Shown: one piece after another, positions 37,097-48,565 of the stretch
Position numbering within the stretch: the first letter of the stretch is position 1
Layout: every line of letters begins with the position of its first letter
NCBI GenBank assembly: GCA_020002185.1
Contig: CM034531.1
Span: forward strand, 42,341,867-42,405,866
DNA from: Paraescarpia echinospica
Taxonomy: Eukaryota > Annelida > Polychaeta > Sabellida > Siboglinidae
Reading direction: 5' to 3'
DNA: 64,000 nucleotides
The notes under the pieces: generated by a model
Seen by the model: only the letters and a program-made list of their open reading frames with translations
Databases searched by the model: none
What the model was told of the DNA's origin: nothing
Program-made: the position numbers and the translations under genes

Positions 37097-37302
37097 GTGA
37101 CACTAGCTACCCTTCGTCTGACTCCACCCTTGACTTTCCATCGTCTGAAGACTCCGACTGTAACACAATGTTGCGGTGGGGTAAGGGGTCGAAGGAGCCC
37201 CCTAGTGAACCAGAGCCATTCATGCCGGGAATGGCGTCGGAGAAGAAAAAGAAAGGCTTCTTTTCTTTCTTCAGGAAGAAAGGCTCTGCAAAGTTCAAGC
37301 CG
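37097..37302 (+). CDS. COBL: COBL-like protein, exon 4 (basic FF segment)
   Basis: The exon opens with GT, which completes the Gly codon left by exon 3 (GGT), then reads DTSYPSSDSTLDFPSSEDSD. It ends KKKKGFFSFFRKKGSAKFKP before gtgagt at 37303 (phase 0), residues 222-289. The acidic Ser-rich start and Lys-rich KKKGFFxFF end match the region just after the Cobl domain in COBL and COBLL1, where a KEKKKFLGFF-type basic cluster occurs. In vertebrate Cobl, basic stretches near here contribute to membrane association; that role is inferred here. The exact phase match supports direct joining across the 28-kb intron, but an unseen symmetric phase-1 exon between them cannot be excluded. Confidence 0.88.
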
Positions 37303-37719
37303 GTGAGTTATTGCTGAGTCCAAAGCAAGGACACACCCATATTTATTACGTTGTAACTATATATATATATATATATCAAGTTATTTAAAGTTTGCAGGAT
37401 GTGTTGGTTGTTTTGTTAAAATGGACTTGCAAACTATTTGTATGTGTGTGGTGTATGTGGCATTGCATGTGTGCATGCATACATGTGTTTGCTTTATCAC
37501 TAAATAGAAAAATAGAATAGCATAAGTTTAAAAAAAATTACATGGCAGGTGTAAAAAACACCATAAGACGAATGTGGAAGAAACCTACAAATTTGCCGCA
37601 TTTTCTCATCACTGACAAATTAACAAATTGTCGTATATCTATTCTTTTAACCCTTCATTTATTAAAAATAGTTTCCATAATGTTAATTAATTACCCTTGT
37701 ATTGTTCTGTCTTCCACAG
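37303..37719. other. COBL-like intron 4
   Basis: A 417-base intron with a (TA)n run at 37360-37378. It ends at gttctgtcttccacag. Confidence 0.75.
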
Positions 37720-38398
37720 AGTAAGATGTCCTACCCCGAGAGCCAGCCTTCACTGACCATCTCAGAGAACAACAAGGCCCGTCCAAAGAGCATGTTTGCC
37801 ACACTGCCCTTGACAAGGTCAACTTCTTCGTCCAATAACAACGTCCCCACCACTCAGCCCGCCTCGGCCACACTGCAGAAATCACAGTCCGTGCGATCAG
37901 GGCCGCCTGCAAAACCACCACGCAAGAAACGTCCTGCTCCCCCACCACCAGTGGCAGCCTCTACCACGCAGAATTCTGTCAACCAATCACTGCCAAACAT
38001 CGACGAAACGACGACGATGACAACAAAAGAGATTACGGTGGATGTTTTGACAGCTGTTGCACACTCCCGCCATAGTTCACACTCCAGCGGATTCAACGAG
38101 ACAACGTCGTCGCCACTTGAGTCACCCGGGAACTCTTCCCATGATTCCACTGCCCACGTTACGGATGCACCCGAGACAGACACACAGGCAAAGCCTGACC
38201 TCGATTTAGGAGAGAGTCCTGAGATCAAAGACAATTTGCCATCGGAAGATTTGGTGTCAGAAGTGGGCCATCCACCATCGGAGGCATCTGTGGAAAATAA
38301 CGAACAAGAAAGTGCACCAAGCCAGCCACCAGGTGACGAATTGGAGTCATCGACACTGCATCGGAAGCGGAAGGCACCAGCACCACCACCTACTGGTG
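37720..38398 (+). CDS. COBL: COBL-like protein, exon 5 (KRAP motifs, disordered region)
   Basis: Residues 290-515. It begins SKMSYPESQPSLTISENNKA in phase 0 and ends at TG|G before gtgagt at 38399 (phase 1). Near residues 352-365 it has PAKPPRKKRPAPPPP, and near 504-513 RKRKAPAPPP. These are KRAP-type Lys/Arg-rich then APPPP motifs. In vertebrate Cobl such motifs bind the SH3 domain of syndapin/PACSIN proteins and contribute to membrane targeting; I infer the same here. Between them the sequence is Ser, Thr, Glu and Pro-rich and likely disordered. The antisense frame at 37854-38234 is a shadow. The exon's GC content is clearly higher than that of the flanking introns. Confidence 0.9.
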
Positions 38399-38732
38399 GT
38401 GAGTGTTCCTTTAAACTTTTACGTTAAAACGTTTTTAACTTTTTTTCAACCCTTATATTTTCTTTGGATATGGTCATATAATTGTACAAAACAGTTTATG
38501 CCAAATAGAATACAACCATTTATCAACCTGAAATACATTTATTGAATAATTTATCTATCGGTTGTTTTATTAATGCCAGCCATAAGAAGATGTTTAAAAA
38601 TAGATCAGACAAAAAAAACAATGAACAATTGCTGGACATTCAATGAGTCAGGTGTCATGTGGAATTGTATGTTTTGTATGACTAGATGAAGCTTATCATA
38701 TAACTTTGTGAAACATGTTGCTTCATTTCCAG
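38399..38732. other. COBL-like intron 5
   Basis: A 334-base AT-rich intron ending at gttgcttcatttccag. Nothing else is seen. Confidence 0.75.
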
Positions 38733-38999
38733 TTGATGTTGCTGATGGAGAAGAGGTGGCGCCACCAGAGAGACCCGAGACACCCCCGGCATCGACAGAG
38801 GGTGACGAAAAGGTCTGCGAACCAGTGGAGACAACAACAACATTGGTAGAAGCACTTCAGATGGAAAACATTTCGATAGACACCTCCGATTCTACACCAG
38901 TCTCTCCGATCAATGAGAAACCAAGCAGCCCACTAGGTGGCAGCTTCGTTGTCGAGGACAAAGAACTGAAGGGGGCGCTAGTAGAGGAGCTACGCAATG
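38733..38999 (+). CDS. COBL: COBL-like protein, exon 6 (disordered, symmetric phase 1)
   Basis: It encodes residues 516-604, reading VDVADGEEVAPPERPETPPA through VEALQMENISIDTSDSTPVS to VVEDKELKGALVEELRNG. It is 267 bases (a multiple of three) with phase 1 at both ends, so it can be skipped without a frameshift. The donor is gtaggc at 39000. No known domain is visible; composition is acidic and Pro/Thr-rich, as in the linker of COBL proteins. A perfect CTCF-core-like 14-mer lies at 38930-38943 within the coding sequence. Confidence 0.82.
38930..38943 (+). promoter_or_regulatory. CTCF-core-like motif inside coding exon 6
   Basis: CCACTAGGTGGCAG matches the vertebrate CTCF core CCASYAGRKGGCRS at all 14 positions. 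Binding is untested, and CTCF site preference in this organism is assumed to be like that of other bilaterians. Confidence 0.35.
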
Positions 39000-41384
39000 G
39001 TAGGCCTGAACTTAAAACTAACCCCGACTCTCTCCATTCTGTTGTCTACCATTCGGTAGAAATGATCTACTAGGATCATCACGATCCATTGGGATCATAC
39101 AGCTGTGACATGAGATCGTGAAAATAATGATATTCTGACATAAGCACACATAAGCAGAGCAGTTATGGCTGCAGAGTTAACAAAATTCATGAATAGGACC
39201 CGTTTATATCGCAAACATTATGTTATAAATCAGTGATATGAAGAATCTGTAACAACCTTCACTGTATACATACATGTGCTTTTTACACCCGGGACAAATT
39301 TCTTGATATTTATATATTTTGAGTTATATGTGTAAAACATTCAAACACTTTATTTGATCGTTAGCAACATAAAACAGGATCTATTTTTAGTCCTCATTTT
39401 GTATATCCACAGATTAATTGAACGTGTTTTGAATGCATTTATATATATATATGTATTTTTGTAAGGTGCACATTTTCTAAAGTGGCTTATTAGTTTGCAT
39501 TATTGCTGCTTCCAGGATAGATTAGAGCTATTGATGTAAACCTAACAGATACTAATCATTTTCAGAATCACCAACAAGAAGTTGGATTGAAATTATTATT
39601 TTTAATGAAAATTAATATATACTCACAAAAAAACTCATTATTGTATTGAACCTGTCAAAACAAACTTAACTAAAGTCAAAAGCATTGATACTGATTTAGT
39701 GCCATTTGTAATTAAATGGTGAGAGCGGAGTACCATACTATTCAGAAAGGTATTTCTAACCAATAAGGGGCATTTTCGTTTTACTGATCAATGGCTGAGG
39801 AAGTTATTTAATTTGTCTGCTTTAAGTCTCCCTTTTCAAGAAAGATTGTCCTCTCTGACTGTTATTTACTACAGCTTTGAGCCTATGCTTTCCTCTCGTC
39901 TGCATCTAGTGTCTGCAGTGTGGGCTATTTTGTTGATATAGTGGCCGTCATCCTATGCCAATGTCATATACTAAGTGTCCTGCAATTCTTAACCTGAGTT
40001 AAAAGGTACAAGGTCTGACCAGTTTTGTCATAAAGTATGTTAAATAATAACTAATATCTTTTGAAACATGTATTTAAATGAACCACAGTTGTTAAAATAT
40101 GATTTGATGTTACCAATTTGTCAACCTTGACCTTCAGTAGATTGACAGATTGCTGTTGACAGTTTCTAATACCTGTCAAAACGAAGTTGATCAAAGTCAG
40201 ACGCTTACAGGATTACATAATGGATAGTAAAGAACGATGTTTGCCAATATTGATCTATAGTTCTTAATGCTAAAATTAAAATGTTATTTAAAGTTATAAG
40301 GTCAGATTGTGTTAGATAAGCATGAAATAGTGTTTGCAATTTGAAAATTGAGCACACAAAATGTTCAACTTGAAATTTTTTTGTTTAAATAGCTACTTTA
40401 GAAACTTGTTGCTTTTTTACTTTGAAATTGGCTCGTTCTCACACTCCTAGCCAAATTGGAACTAATATAATTGATTCAGTGAGTTTAATTTTAATAATTA
40501 CCTAACAGAAAAAAATAATCTCTGTAACATCCGTAACATGTTCTTCCCCTCCGTAGGCAAATGGTATTCAGACCAAGACATTCAAATTAAACAGATAACA
40601 ATCAAGTTATATTATTATTGTGGTTCATTAAACATAATTGAGCAATCATGTTATGTTCAGTATGTTATGTAACAGATTTTGTGCCTTAAAAGGGTATGCT
40701 TTGTTCAACCTGAAAGTGTGCCTCCCGGTGTTCTCATAGATAGACACCTCTGATGATGTGCCATGGATTCACCCAGCCTGTCAAAGAAGAGTGGTCAGTT
40801 CCACAGTACCATTGGCTCAGATGGTGTCAGTGCATCCACAAAAAGGTCTAGTTTTGGCATATTGTTTTTCAAAGCTGGTTCACAATGGAGCTCGTCTAAT
40901 GGACAGTGCGGAATATTGTTGTTTTGTTTAAAATCTCTATTAAGTCCTTATCTGGCTGAATTTCATGAGACCATGGTCACATTTCTCAGCACAGTCACTC
41001 TAGGCTACCTATTGTGTAACATGTACCCAGCCACACAGTCAGTCTTTTGTTCATCCTCCATTAAGATGACATGGTGTAAATGCTGGTTTATTCACTGTCA
41101 GGAAATACTAGTAGCTTCTGTCAGTTCATGTTTACATATGTTGAGCACGAGGTAGTCAAAGAAGGCAGTCAGCTGTCTCCTCTGTTTCATCTGACCTCTG
41201 TCAAGGTAGACATTCTTTCCTGATTGTTCTTCCTCTTTGATTGCATGGATTAGGTCCAAGCTGAGCTGATTAGTCTTCTCTGTTGTCGGTGTAACTCAGA
41301 AGTCTTCTTGCATGGAGCCCTCTTGTACCAGACTAAAAACTAGAAGTTAGACCAGATTACTTTGCCTCACCTAGGATATCCTCA
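39000..41384. other. COBL-like intron 6, first part
   Basis: AT-rich intron. A coding-like but broken stretch on the - strand at 40730-41345 is listed separately. A (TA)n run lies at 39438-39454. No exon is supported. Confidence 0.5.
40730..41345 (-). pseudogene. Unidentified degraded coding-like stretch
   Basis: On the - strand an open stretch without Met at 41295-41098 reads NQLSLDLIHAIKEEEQSGKN, then VYLDRGQMKQRRQLTAFFDY. It is preceded by an in-frame TGA at 41298-41296 and a further open stretch upstream. A second open stretch (about 40935-40740) reads LDELHCEPALKNNMPKLDLF, then VDALTPSEPMVLWN, a stop, and PLFFDRLGESMAHHQRCLSM. The composition looks protein-like but I recognise no family. 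It lies just downstream of a LINE remnant in the same orientation, so it may belong to a transposon or a retroposed gene. Confidence 0.3.
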
Positions 41385-41650
41385 TCAGACTTTGTGGCCC
41401 ATAAGACTGTAGCACTCTTCTAGTTTGTCCTGTCTCTGGCCACTTGTTTGGCTTCTGTCCATATCTTCCTCCCCTGTTGTTGTCTCACCAGGTTGTCTTA
41501 GGGTGACCCACTTTGCATCTCCTTTCTGGCATCCATCTTAGTGCCACTAAGCAGTTGCTGTCTTCTTTCTTTCTGAGAACATCTTATAAGTGGAGTTACT
41601 CTCCAGTGTTCTTTAAATCAGCTGAGCCAGAACTGTTTTGCAAACTACGC
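41385..41650 (-). mobile_element. LINE ORF2 C-terminal remnant
   Basis: On the - strand, near 41545-41500, it reads RWMPERRCKVGHPKTTW, the RWTPEGxRxxGRPKTTW motif, followed after a stop or frameshift by EEDMDRSQTSGQRQDKLEEC and YSLMGHK. It is strongly decayed and antisense to the host gene. It belongs to the same broad class as the fragments at 6725-7150 and 32340-33725. Confidence 0.7.
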
Positions 41651-44640
41651 AACTGGAAATGTACAGGGACTTGTTGTAATATCTCTGCATGAACACACAG
41701 CTGTAGAGTATTTCATCATTTTCCAAATGGTCACTATCATATCGACAGGACAGCAAACCAAACTGATTATCTCTTTATTCCTACGCTTAATTAGTATCGT
41801 CACACAATACACTGTCGTTCAACAGTGTGCAAGAAATGAAATTGCACACACCAAGACACTTGTACGCACTCACACATTGACACACATATAACACACAACA
41901 CTTACGTAATGCACCGCCGTCTTAAGTGTATGTACATTCTGGTGATGTGTCCAAAACTATTTACTCAGGTTCAACATATTTATATATCACATTAGATATT
42001 ATGAGACATTAAGTATCGGTAGTTGGATATATGACCATACAGTGTGTGTACTTTTGATGATCTATAGTGATGCTATCTTTTTTCTACATCCGAGTTGTGG
42101 GTTTTATATGACTGTGATGTTTGATATATGGTTGGACTTGTTTTTTACCGGCAAAGACAAACAAACTGGAGTCACCCAGTTGAATTCCAACATGTTTGGC
42201 TTTGTAGAATAATTGTTATGTGCTAATGTCTACAGGATCTTTCAGAATCACCTGCATGTTGTAAGGCAACGTTTCAGTACCAACCCCATCGGTCTAGATA
42301 ATGTGCTGTTTCCTTTGTTCATTTGGAAAACTTTATACAAAATTTAGTTTTACCTTAAAACTCTGTAGATTCTGTCATCAGGAAAACCTGCAATATATCA
42401 CTCTATCACAGGAGATGTCTTATATAATTTATTTATTGTACAGGTGATTAAGAATCACATAGTCAAAAGTGCATGATTGTTATTCAATGGAGTAAATCAG
42501 GTGATAATCATATCATGCTTGTAATCGCATATGGGCCTTTAATACATTACTGTGTACTTGTTTGTTGTAATTTCAGTTTCTAATCGTGACTAATATGAAT
42601 GTGAAGTATACATATCTATCTCATTGAAATGCACTTTCACAACTCATTTGAGTTAAGAATATAAATGCCATCAGCAATTATTTTTTCTTTGATGTTTTAT
42701 TTAGTATTATTATTATATACGTATATCATATATTTTCAGGAGGAACTATGTTTGTTTGCAAACTTGATGAGTTATTATTTGTGACTAAATATTGATATTT
42801 AAGTGTCATGTGTCAGTTTCTGGGGAGGCGTACAAATCAGAAATGCCCCCAATGTTATCAGAATACATACCAGCATTTTTGTTGAATTATTATGCATTTT
42901 GTTTAAGTCATATCACGATATAAAAGGCCAACTATTGTAAGCTCGTATCAAAGCTTGTTATTTGTAGGGAACGAGCTAAAAGTCCTTTGTCTGACAAAAA
43001 CATTAGGCATTCGTTTTCATTAGTATATCCCACAACAGAAAAATTTCTTTTAAATGTAGGGGGGAAATTGGGGGAAAATAATGTTGAATTTTTTGTCAGA
43101 CAGCGGACTTTCAGTTCTGACCTGTATGCATTTAAATATCGCAGATGTGTTCAACATTTTTACTGATATCTGATGATGTACCAGCCCTATGAGATCGTTG
43201 CTATTTATTCTAATTCTCCATGCATGGTGATGCGTACAAAGCGCGAACCTGCAACACGTTTGTAAGTGAGTGGAACTGTCTTCAGTCACTGCGGCTGGTT
43301 TGTATTTTGGAATTAATAAAGTTACTGTTTATTCTATAAATGACAGCAGTTGTCGCTTGTTTGTGCTGCTGCATGGGGCTATATGGTGGTACTGCAGCTG
43401 GTAAGAGTGTTAACACATCTGTCTGACGCGCTTCTTACTCTAATTTTACATATGTAATACGCATTTATGTCTAGTTCTGTTATAAAACCATGTAACCTGC
43501 TTTTTATTTCAGCCATTTTGTTAAATGTTTGGTTTTTGTTTGCCAAAATGTTTCACCATTCAAATTTGCAAAAAGTCTTATTTTGTAAAACGTAATAATT
43601 TTAGCCATTGTTCAAATGGCTTGTGGCTGGCGTAAGCCTGATGTCTCTGTACTGTAACAGTAAACAGATTAGAATAATATTTATCTGGTTGAATAAGGAA
43701 CTGGAATCACACAAGATAAATGGTGCTTGATCACATAGAAAGAGTGATAACCTTTCTAGTTTAATTACGTAAAACATGTCATCAACACTTTCAAAAACAT
43801 GGTCAGATATATTGTAAGTGGCAAGATATTAAATGGCTATGGCCAGTTCTTCACATATCTTGTACACATGAATGATATGAAATGAGCAAAAAGATAGCGT
43901 GCGTATTACACATGGAAGGTTACAGTTACTGTGAATGAAATGAATGAAAGAACGCAACAGTCAGCGAACTGCATCATGGCATATTTTGTGAGTGCGAACT
44001 GCGAATGTCGAATGAAGGTATAATAGACAGGCAAGATGTGTGCAGAGTTTTTTTATTTGAATTATCTAAAAATGATCTTAAATTTCATTTAATCAAACCA
44101 GGACTAAATTTGACAACAGGTTGAAAGGTGGATTGGCTATGATATGCTTCCTTAATCATATAATGCAGTTTGATCATCGAATAATTATATAGCTCCTAGA
44201 GGGTTTCTGAACAAAATGTTGTCATTGCATTGTATTGAGTTTCGCATGGAAAAGGTGTTATTTTTTACAATAACATGAAAATGTTGGAGTTGCAACAAAA
44301 ACAAACTCACTTTTTCTAAGTTCAATCATATTGTTTATTGATCATCGTTTACACCATAGACAAATAATCAGTTAATGATTACTGTGGAGTTAGACCTTGG
44401 TGCAAATCTCCAGTTTATGTTGAAGATTTACAGCCTCATTGTCCAGAAGAACTGAGCAGATATAGCAGCAGTCTACATCTACATACAATCTACTACTACT
44501 ACATTTTATATTTTTAAGAAAACTTAACACAAATCCTCTCAAACATAGTAGTTTTGTTTTTGTATAATTAAATATATACTTCCATATATTAACTCCCAAA
44601 ACATTTCCTACTTATTGACTATAAGATAACTTCATCAGGT
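41651..44640. other. COBL-like intron 6, middle part
   Basis: AT-rich intron without a supported exon or recognised element. There is a CA-rich patch at 41845-41895. Confidence 0.5.
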
Positions 44641-44745
44641 CACCACCAGATGGCAATAGATCACCACCAGGTGGCAGTAGGTCACCACCAGGTGGCCAGT
44701 AGGTCACCTCCAGGTAGCCAGTAGATCACCGCTAGGTGGCAGTGC
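44641..44745 (+). promoter_or_regulatory. Cluster of five CTCF-core-like motifs at 21-22-bp spacing
   Basis: The tandem unit is about gatcaccaccaggtggcagt. Cores start at 44643 (CCACCAGATGGCAA, 13/14), 44664 (CCACCAGGTGGCAG, 14/14 to CCASYAGRKGGCRS), 44685 (12/14), 44707 (weak) and 44729 (CCGCTAGGTGGCAG, 13/14). All are on the same strand. It may be a functional cluster or simply a short tandem repeat that happens to contain the motif. Confidence 0.45.
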
Positions 44746-46387
44746 ATGATTGAGTTTGAATATTAGAGAAAAAACTGACTGACATTTCAATAATAGACAC
44801 TTGAATACCTATGTGCTCTCACTAAAAGTGACAGATGAGGTAGATATAGATTCATTCAGATATTGGGCAATATTCCATCTGTACTAAATAATATGTTATT
44901 ATTATTCAGAGCTATGATTTTTTCCAAAAAAGTTTTTTTTTTTCCAAAAGAAACTATCATTTAAATGTATAAAGTCTGATCAGTGCTATCATAAAATCGT
45001 GTTAGATATGGTAAATTATATCTCTTCCGGCATATTAGCTGTCAAAATGTATTTTAAAAGAACACCATTTAAAAATATAATTTGACTGTTATCTGTTTGA
45101 TTTGAATGTTTTGGGTCAAATATCATGTTTGTGTTGCATGCAGAATGGGTGCAATTTTATGGATGTTAATGATAAACCAATCACACGATCGCGTGAAAGC
45201 CTGATCCAGATGAGATCAAATATTGGCTCTAACAGCTAATCTATATACTTGCCATTATTATGTAATGTGATTTTTATACAAGAAACGTGTCAGAGTATAT
45301 TTTGTGTCTCCACCTGATTCATGTTCACAAATGCACATACATTTGTCTCAAGAAAGAAGCTGGTTGACAGAACTTAAAACATCACCAAAACACACAATGA
45401 GACATTAGACATGATGACAGCACAATTGTTTACTTCCATTCACAAATAATGCAGAATGCACATTTATTAAGTATGTCAGTATGACATTAGGATGTCGGTA
45501 TGACATTAAGCCATATAAAATGAGCAAACATTTCAGTGACACACCCTAGGCATTTCTCTACCTGTGCATGTTTCTTGGGCGTTTGCTTCCAACTCTCCTA
45601 TTCCCTGCTTGTGAATTTTCTGTATTCTATCAGTTTCAAAACACACATCAAATGACATTTAATAAACTGGTTTTGTTTGCAAATGTTCTGGATCTTTGTG
45701 TCCAAATAGTGTGTTATTTGCCAATTAATTACTTCTTGGTGCAGTATAAGTTATTGCCTGTGAATGGTGTTTAGTATGTGATAATGTATTACTGCCTGGT
45801 GTAATAGTATAAATTCTTGCTTTTGAATTGTTTTTCCTACTTGGTCAATAGTTACTCTTGGTGTAGTGTGACCGGTTGTCATTAAGTGGTGTTTTGTAGA
45901 TATCTGGTTAAGACCACTTTACAGCATTTACATCCGCTTCAGTGTCAGCATATTGTTTCAATTTGTCCCGCTTCAGATGTACTTGATAAGAATTCTACTT
46001 GACAGCTTCCTTCCAATGCTGAATGTTTGATAAGTTGATAATGGTTTGACATAATAGTTCTATAGTATTTATATTTAAAAAGAGTTGTGCTAGACACCAT
46101 TCTCTCTTATAGCTACCCAGGAATTCATTATTTCTACTGATAAATTACAGGCACTTAAAACTGATGTATTTTGTTAGACATACATGTGAAGGTGTTACTG
46201 ATTGATGACATTACTTGTACCTGATGATGTTTCTACTTGACACTATTTTGACATACCATCATTACTTGGTGGTCTTCTCTGTTGCATGCGATGTGAGGTT
46301 GTCATATTCTTGTGTTTCTACAATGTTTTATTACTGTTTCAAATCTATTTTGTGTCGTCATTTGTTTGTGGCACTTTTCATATGTAC
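44746..46387. other. COBL-like intron 6, later part
   Basis: AT-rich intron with no supported exon. A repeated gtatgacattaggatgtcg segment lies near 45475-45510. Confidence 0.5.
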
Positions 46388-46790
46388 TGTTGTCATGAGT
46401 ACTGTAGTCATGGGTGCTGTAGTCATGGGTGCTGTAGTCATGGGTGCTGTTGTCATGGGTACTGCTGTAGTCATGGGTGCTGTAGTCATGGGTGCTGTTG
46501 TCATGGGTACTGTAGTCATGGGTGCTGTAGTCATGGGTGCTGTTGTCATGGGTGCTGTAGTCATGGGTGCTGTAGTCATGGGTGCTGTAGTCATGGGTGC
46601 TGTTGTCACGGGTACTGTAGTCACGGGTACTGTAGTCACGGGTACTGTAGTCACGGGTACTGTAGTCACGGGTGCTGTAGTCACGGGTGCTGTAGTCACG
46701 GGTGCTGTAGTCACGGGTGCTGTAGTCACGGGTGCTGTAGTCACGGGTGCTGTAGTCACGGGTGCTGTTGTCACGGGTGCTGTAGTCACT
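46388..46790. repeat. 15-bp minisatellite, about 27 copies
   Basis: The unit is gtagtcatgggtgct or gtagtcacgggtgct. The first 14 or so copies carry ATGGGT, and the last 13 or so carry ACGGGT, with a short run of GGTACT units at the switch. Because 15 is a multiple of three, all frames show short peptide repeats (VVMGA/VVTGA, CSHGC, STRDY). No exon boundaries support translation. Confidence 0.93.
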
Positions 46791-47117
46791 CACCTCACCA
46801 AAACAAACTATGGGTATGGATAACATTTTGTTTATTTTAATGGTAAACTGGCCAAAATGAACTGAATGAGCAAGGGTTTTACCATGAAAATATGATCTGG
46901 ATAAGTGGCTTTATCACAGCGACTACAGTGGGTGCTCAGGGCAGTATGTTTCCGTGTCTAACACATTACATAAACAAAAACAGTTCTCAGTGTATGTCTT
47001 CCGTCTCTCCAGTTTTCCCTCTTCTCTCCCACCTTTTATTCCCGCCTCCCCTGCATGGCTTCATAACCCGCATGATGTTTACGTTGCGTTCTCTTCTGTT
47101 GTGTCCACTCCCCGTAG
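46791..47117. other. 3' end of COBL-like intron 6
   Basis: It ends at gtccactccccgtag (AG at 47116-47117). No other feature is seen. Confidence 0.6.
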
Positions 47118-47351
47118 ACTCTGAGTCAGCACCAGAGGGCAGCACCACCACAGGTGAACGACGCCAGCTGCGATTAGCCGAGTTTCACGCGCCCCCTCCC
47201 CCTGACACCCCACCCCCTCCCGAAACACCCTCCGACTGTCCCGGTCGGGTGTACCTTCAGTCGGAAGATGAGGGGGGTAGGGAAGGGGAGAGGGGGTTTG
47301 TGGATGAGGCGGTTCAGGTTCAAAGGTCACCACTGGGTTCCCCCCGTGAGG
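47118..47351 (+). CDS. COBL: COBL-like protein, exon 7 (proline-rich, symmetric phase 1)
   Basis: Residues 605-682. The split Asp codon G|AC joins exon 6 to give DSESAPEGSTTTGERRQLRL. The exon continues AEFHAPPPPDTPPPPETPSD, then GRVYLQSEDEGGREGERGFV and RSPLGSPREG, ending before gtaagc at 47352 in phase 1. It is 234 bases, a multiple of three. The APPPPDTPPPP run could bind SH3 or profilin-type partners; this is inference from composition. It has no catalytic or folded domain. Confidence 0.82.
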
Positions 47352-48565
47352 GTAAGCAGTGGGTTTTCATTAATCCAGATATCTGCGTCAGTTTGAATAT
47401 CAGTGGACGTTGTGCATGAATATGTTTTAGTTGTGTTTCCAATATCCCAAGATGTGAACAAAACGATTCCAGATTCAGGCATTGGGGGAATTATGTATAC
47501 ATAAGTACATATGTACTTTGATATAAAACATTGGATACATTTATACGTACATACATATGTACATACATGCTGTTGTAGATGTATACATTCGCATACATAT
47601 ATTAAACACATTATATTATACACATATTATACACTTAGCAAAAATAAATGTAATATTTCTTACATTTTCACACGCACACACCACACACATACAAATATGT
47701 GCAAACACATGGGTCTTTACTAAGTTAAATGACTGGAAGTGTAAGGAGTTTGAGATGAATTGGCACCAAGACCGACATCATACACAAGGCTCAGACTTGC
47801 ATGAGGGTGCAGACGGGTGGAACATTGGAGGCCTGTCTCACTGTGCTCTGTGTGTCATGTTTCTCTTTCTGGTTTGGGTCTTCAGAGTCAGTGCTAGTCT
47901 TCTACATACCCAGTAGCATCTGTGTAGACTTGGGTCACGGTGTAATTTTCACAAACTGAAAACTCAAATAACATTTAATTGTAGCCTAGTTCAACATTAC
48001 AGTACCTTCCAGAAACAGAAGTTTTTGAAACATGTCGAATGATCTACAATATTATTTTTACTAGCCTGTAGCATTGGAAGGAAGTTGTCAAATCCATGCG
48101 TAACATGTTGGCCCTAGTATGAGATCATTTAGGGTTCCATCCTAATGCATAAGATCTCATGGACATAGCAGATCTTGTGGTCCAATTGCCAGGCCAGGAT
48201 CTTGATCTGACAAACACAAACTGTGTATGAGGTAGTTGTATTGTTTAAACATTTGCTGCTAGACATATATATATATAGGTAAAACATTGCACATAATGTT
48301 GGCCATATTAGTCAGCTTGCTAACACACAAGGTCTGGTTGTGTTTATTATAAAATCATGTTATTTGACCAAAACATTCAAACAAGAGTTGTATTATATAA
48401 CATGATTTTACAATAAACAATGACCTGACATTGTGCCATTAATATGCAGCAGTAGTTGATAAATAGAAGAAACAAAGGTATCACATATTTCAAAAGAAAT
48501 GTGTATTTGTTAAATGTGTTTTCTATTTTCATTTTTTTGATCAAATAATTTGTGATTAATGACAG
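47352..48565. other. COBL-like intron 7
   Basis: A 1214-base intron with tetranucleotide tacatacat / catacata and CA-rich simple sequence at 47500-47700. The acceptor is gtgattaatgacag. Confidence 0.7.

Noticed and set aside
36622..37323. 233-residue - strand frame overlapping COBL exon 4
   Set aside because: It is antisense to a well-supported exon with matching splice phases. It has no family resemblance.
46215..46840. VVMGA/VVTGA, CSHGC and STRDY repeat proteins
   Set aside because: Four overlapping frames on both strands arise from a 15-bp minisatellite. No exon signals support any of them.
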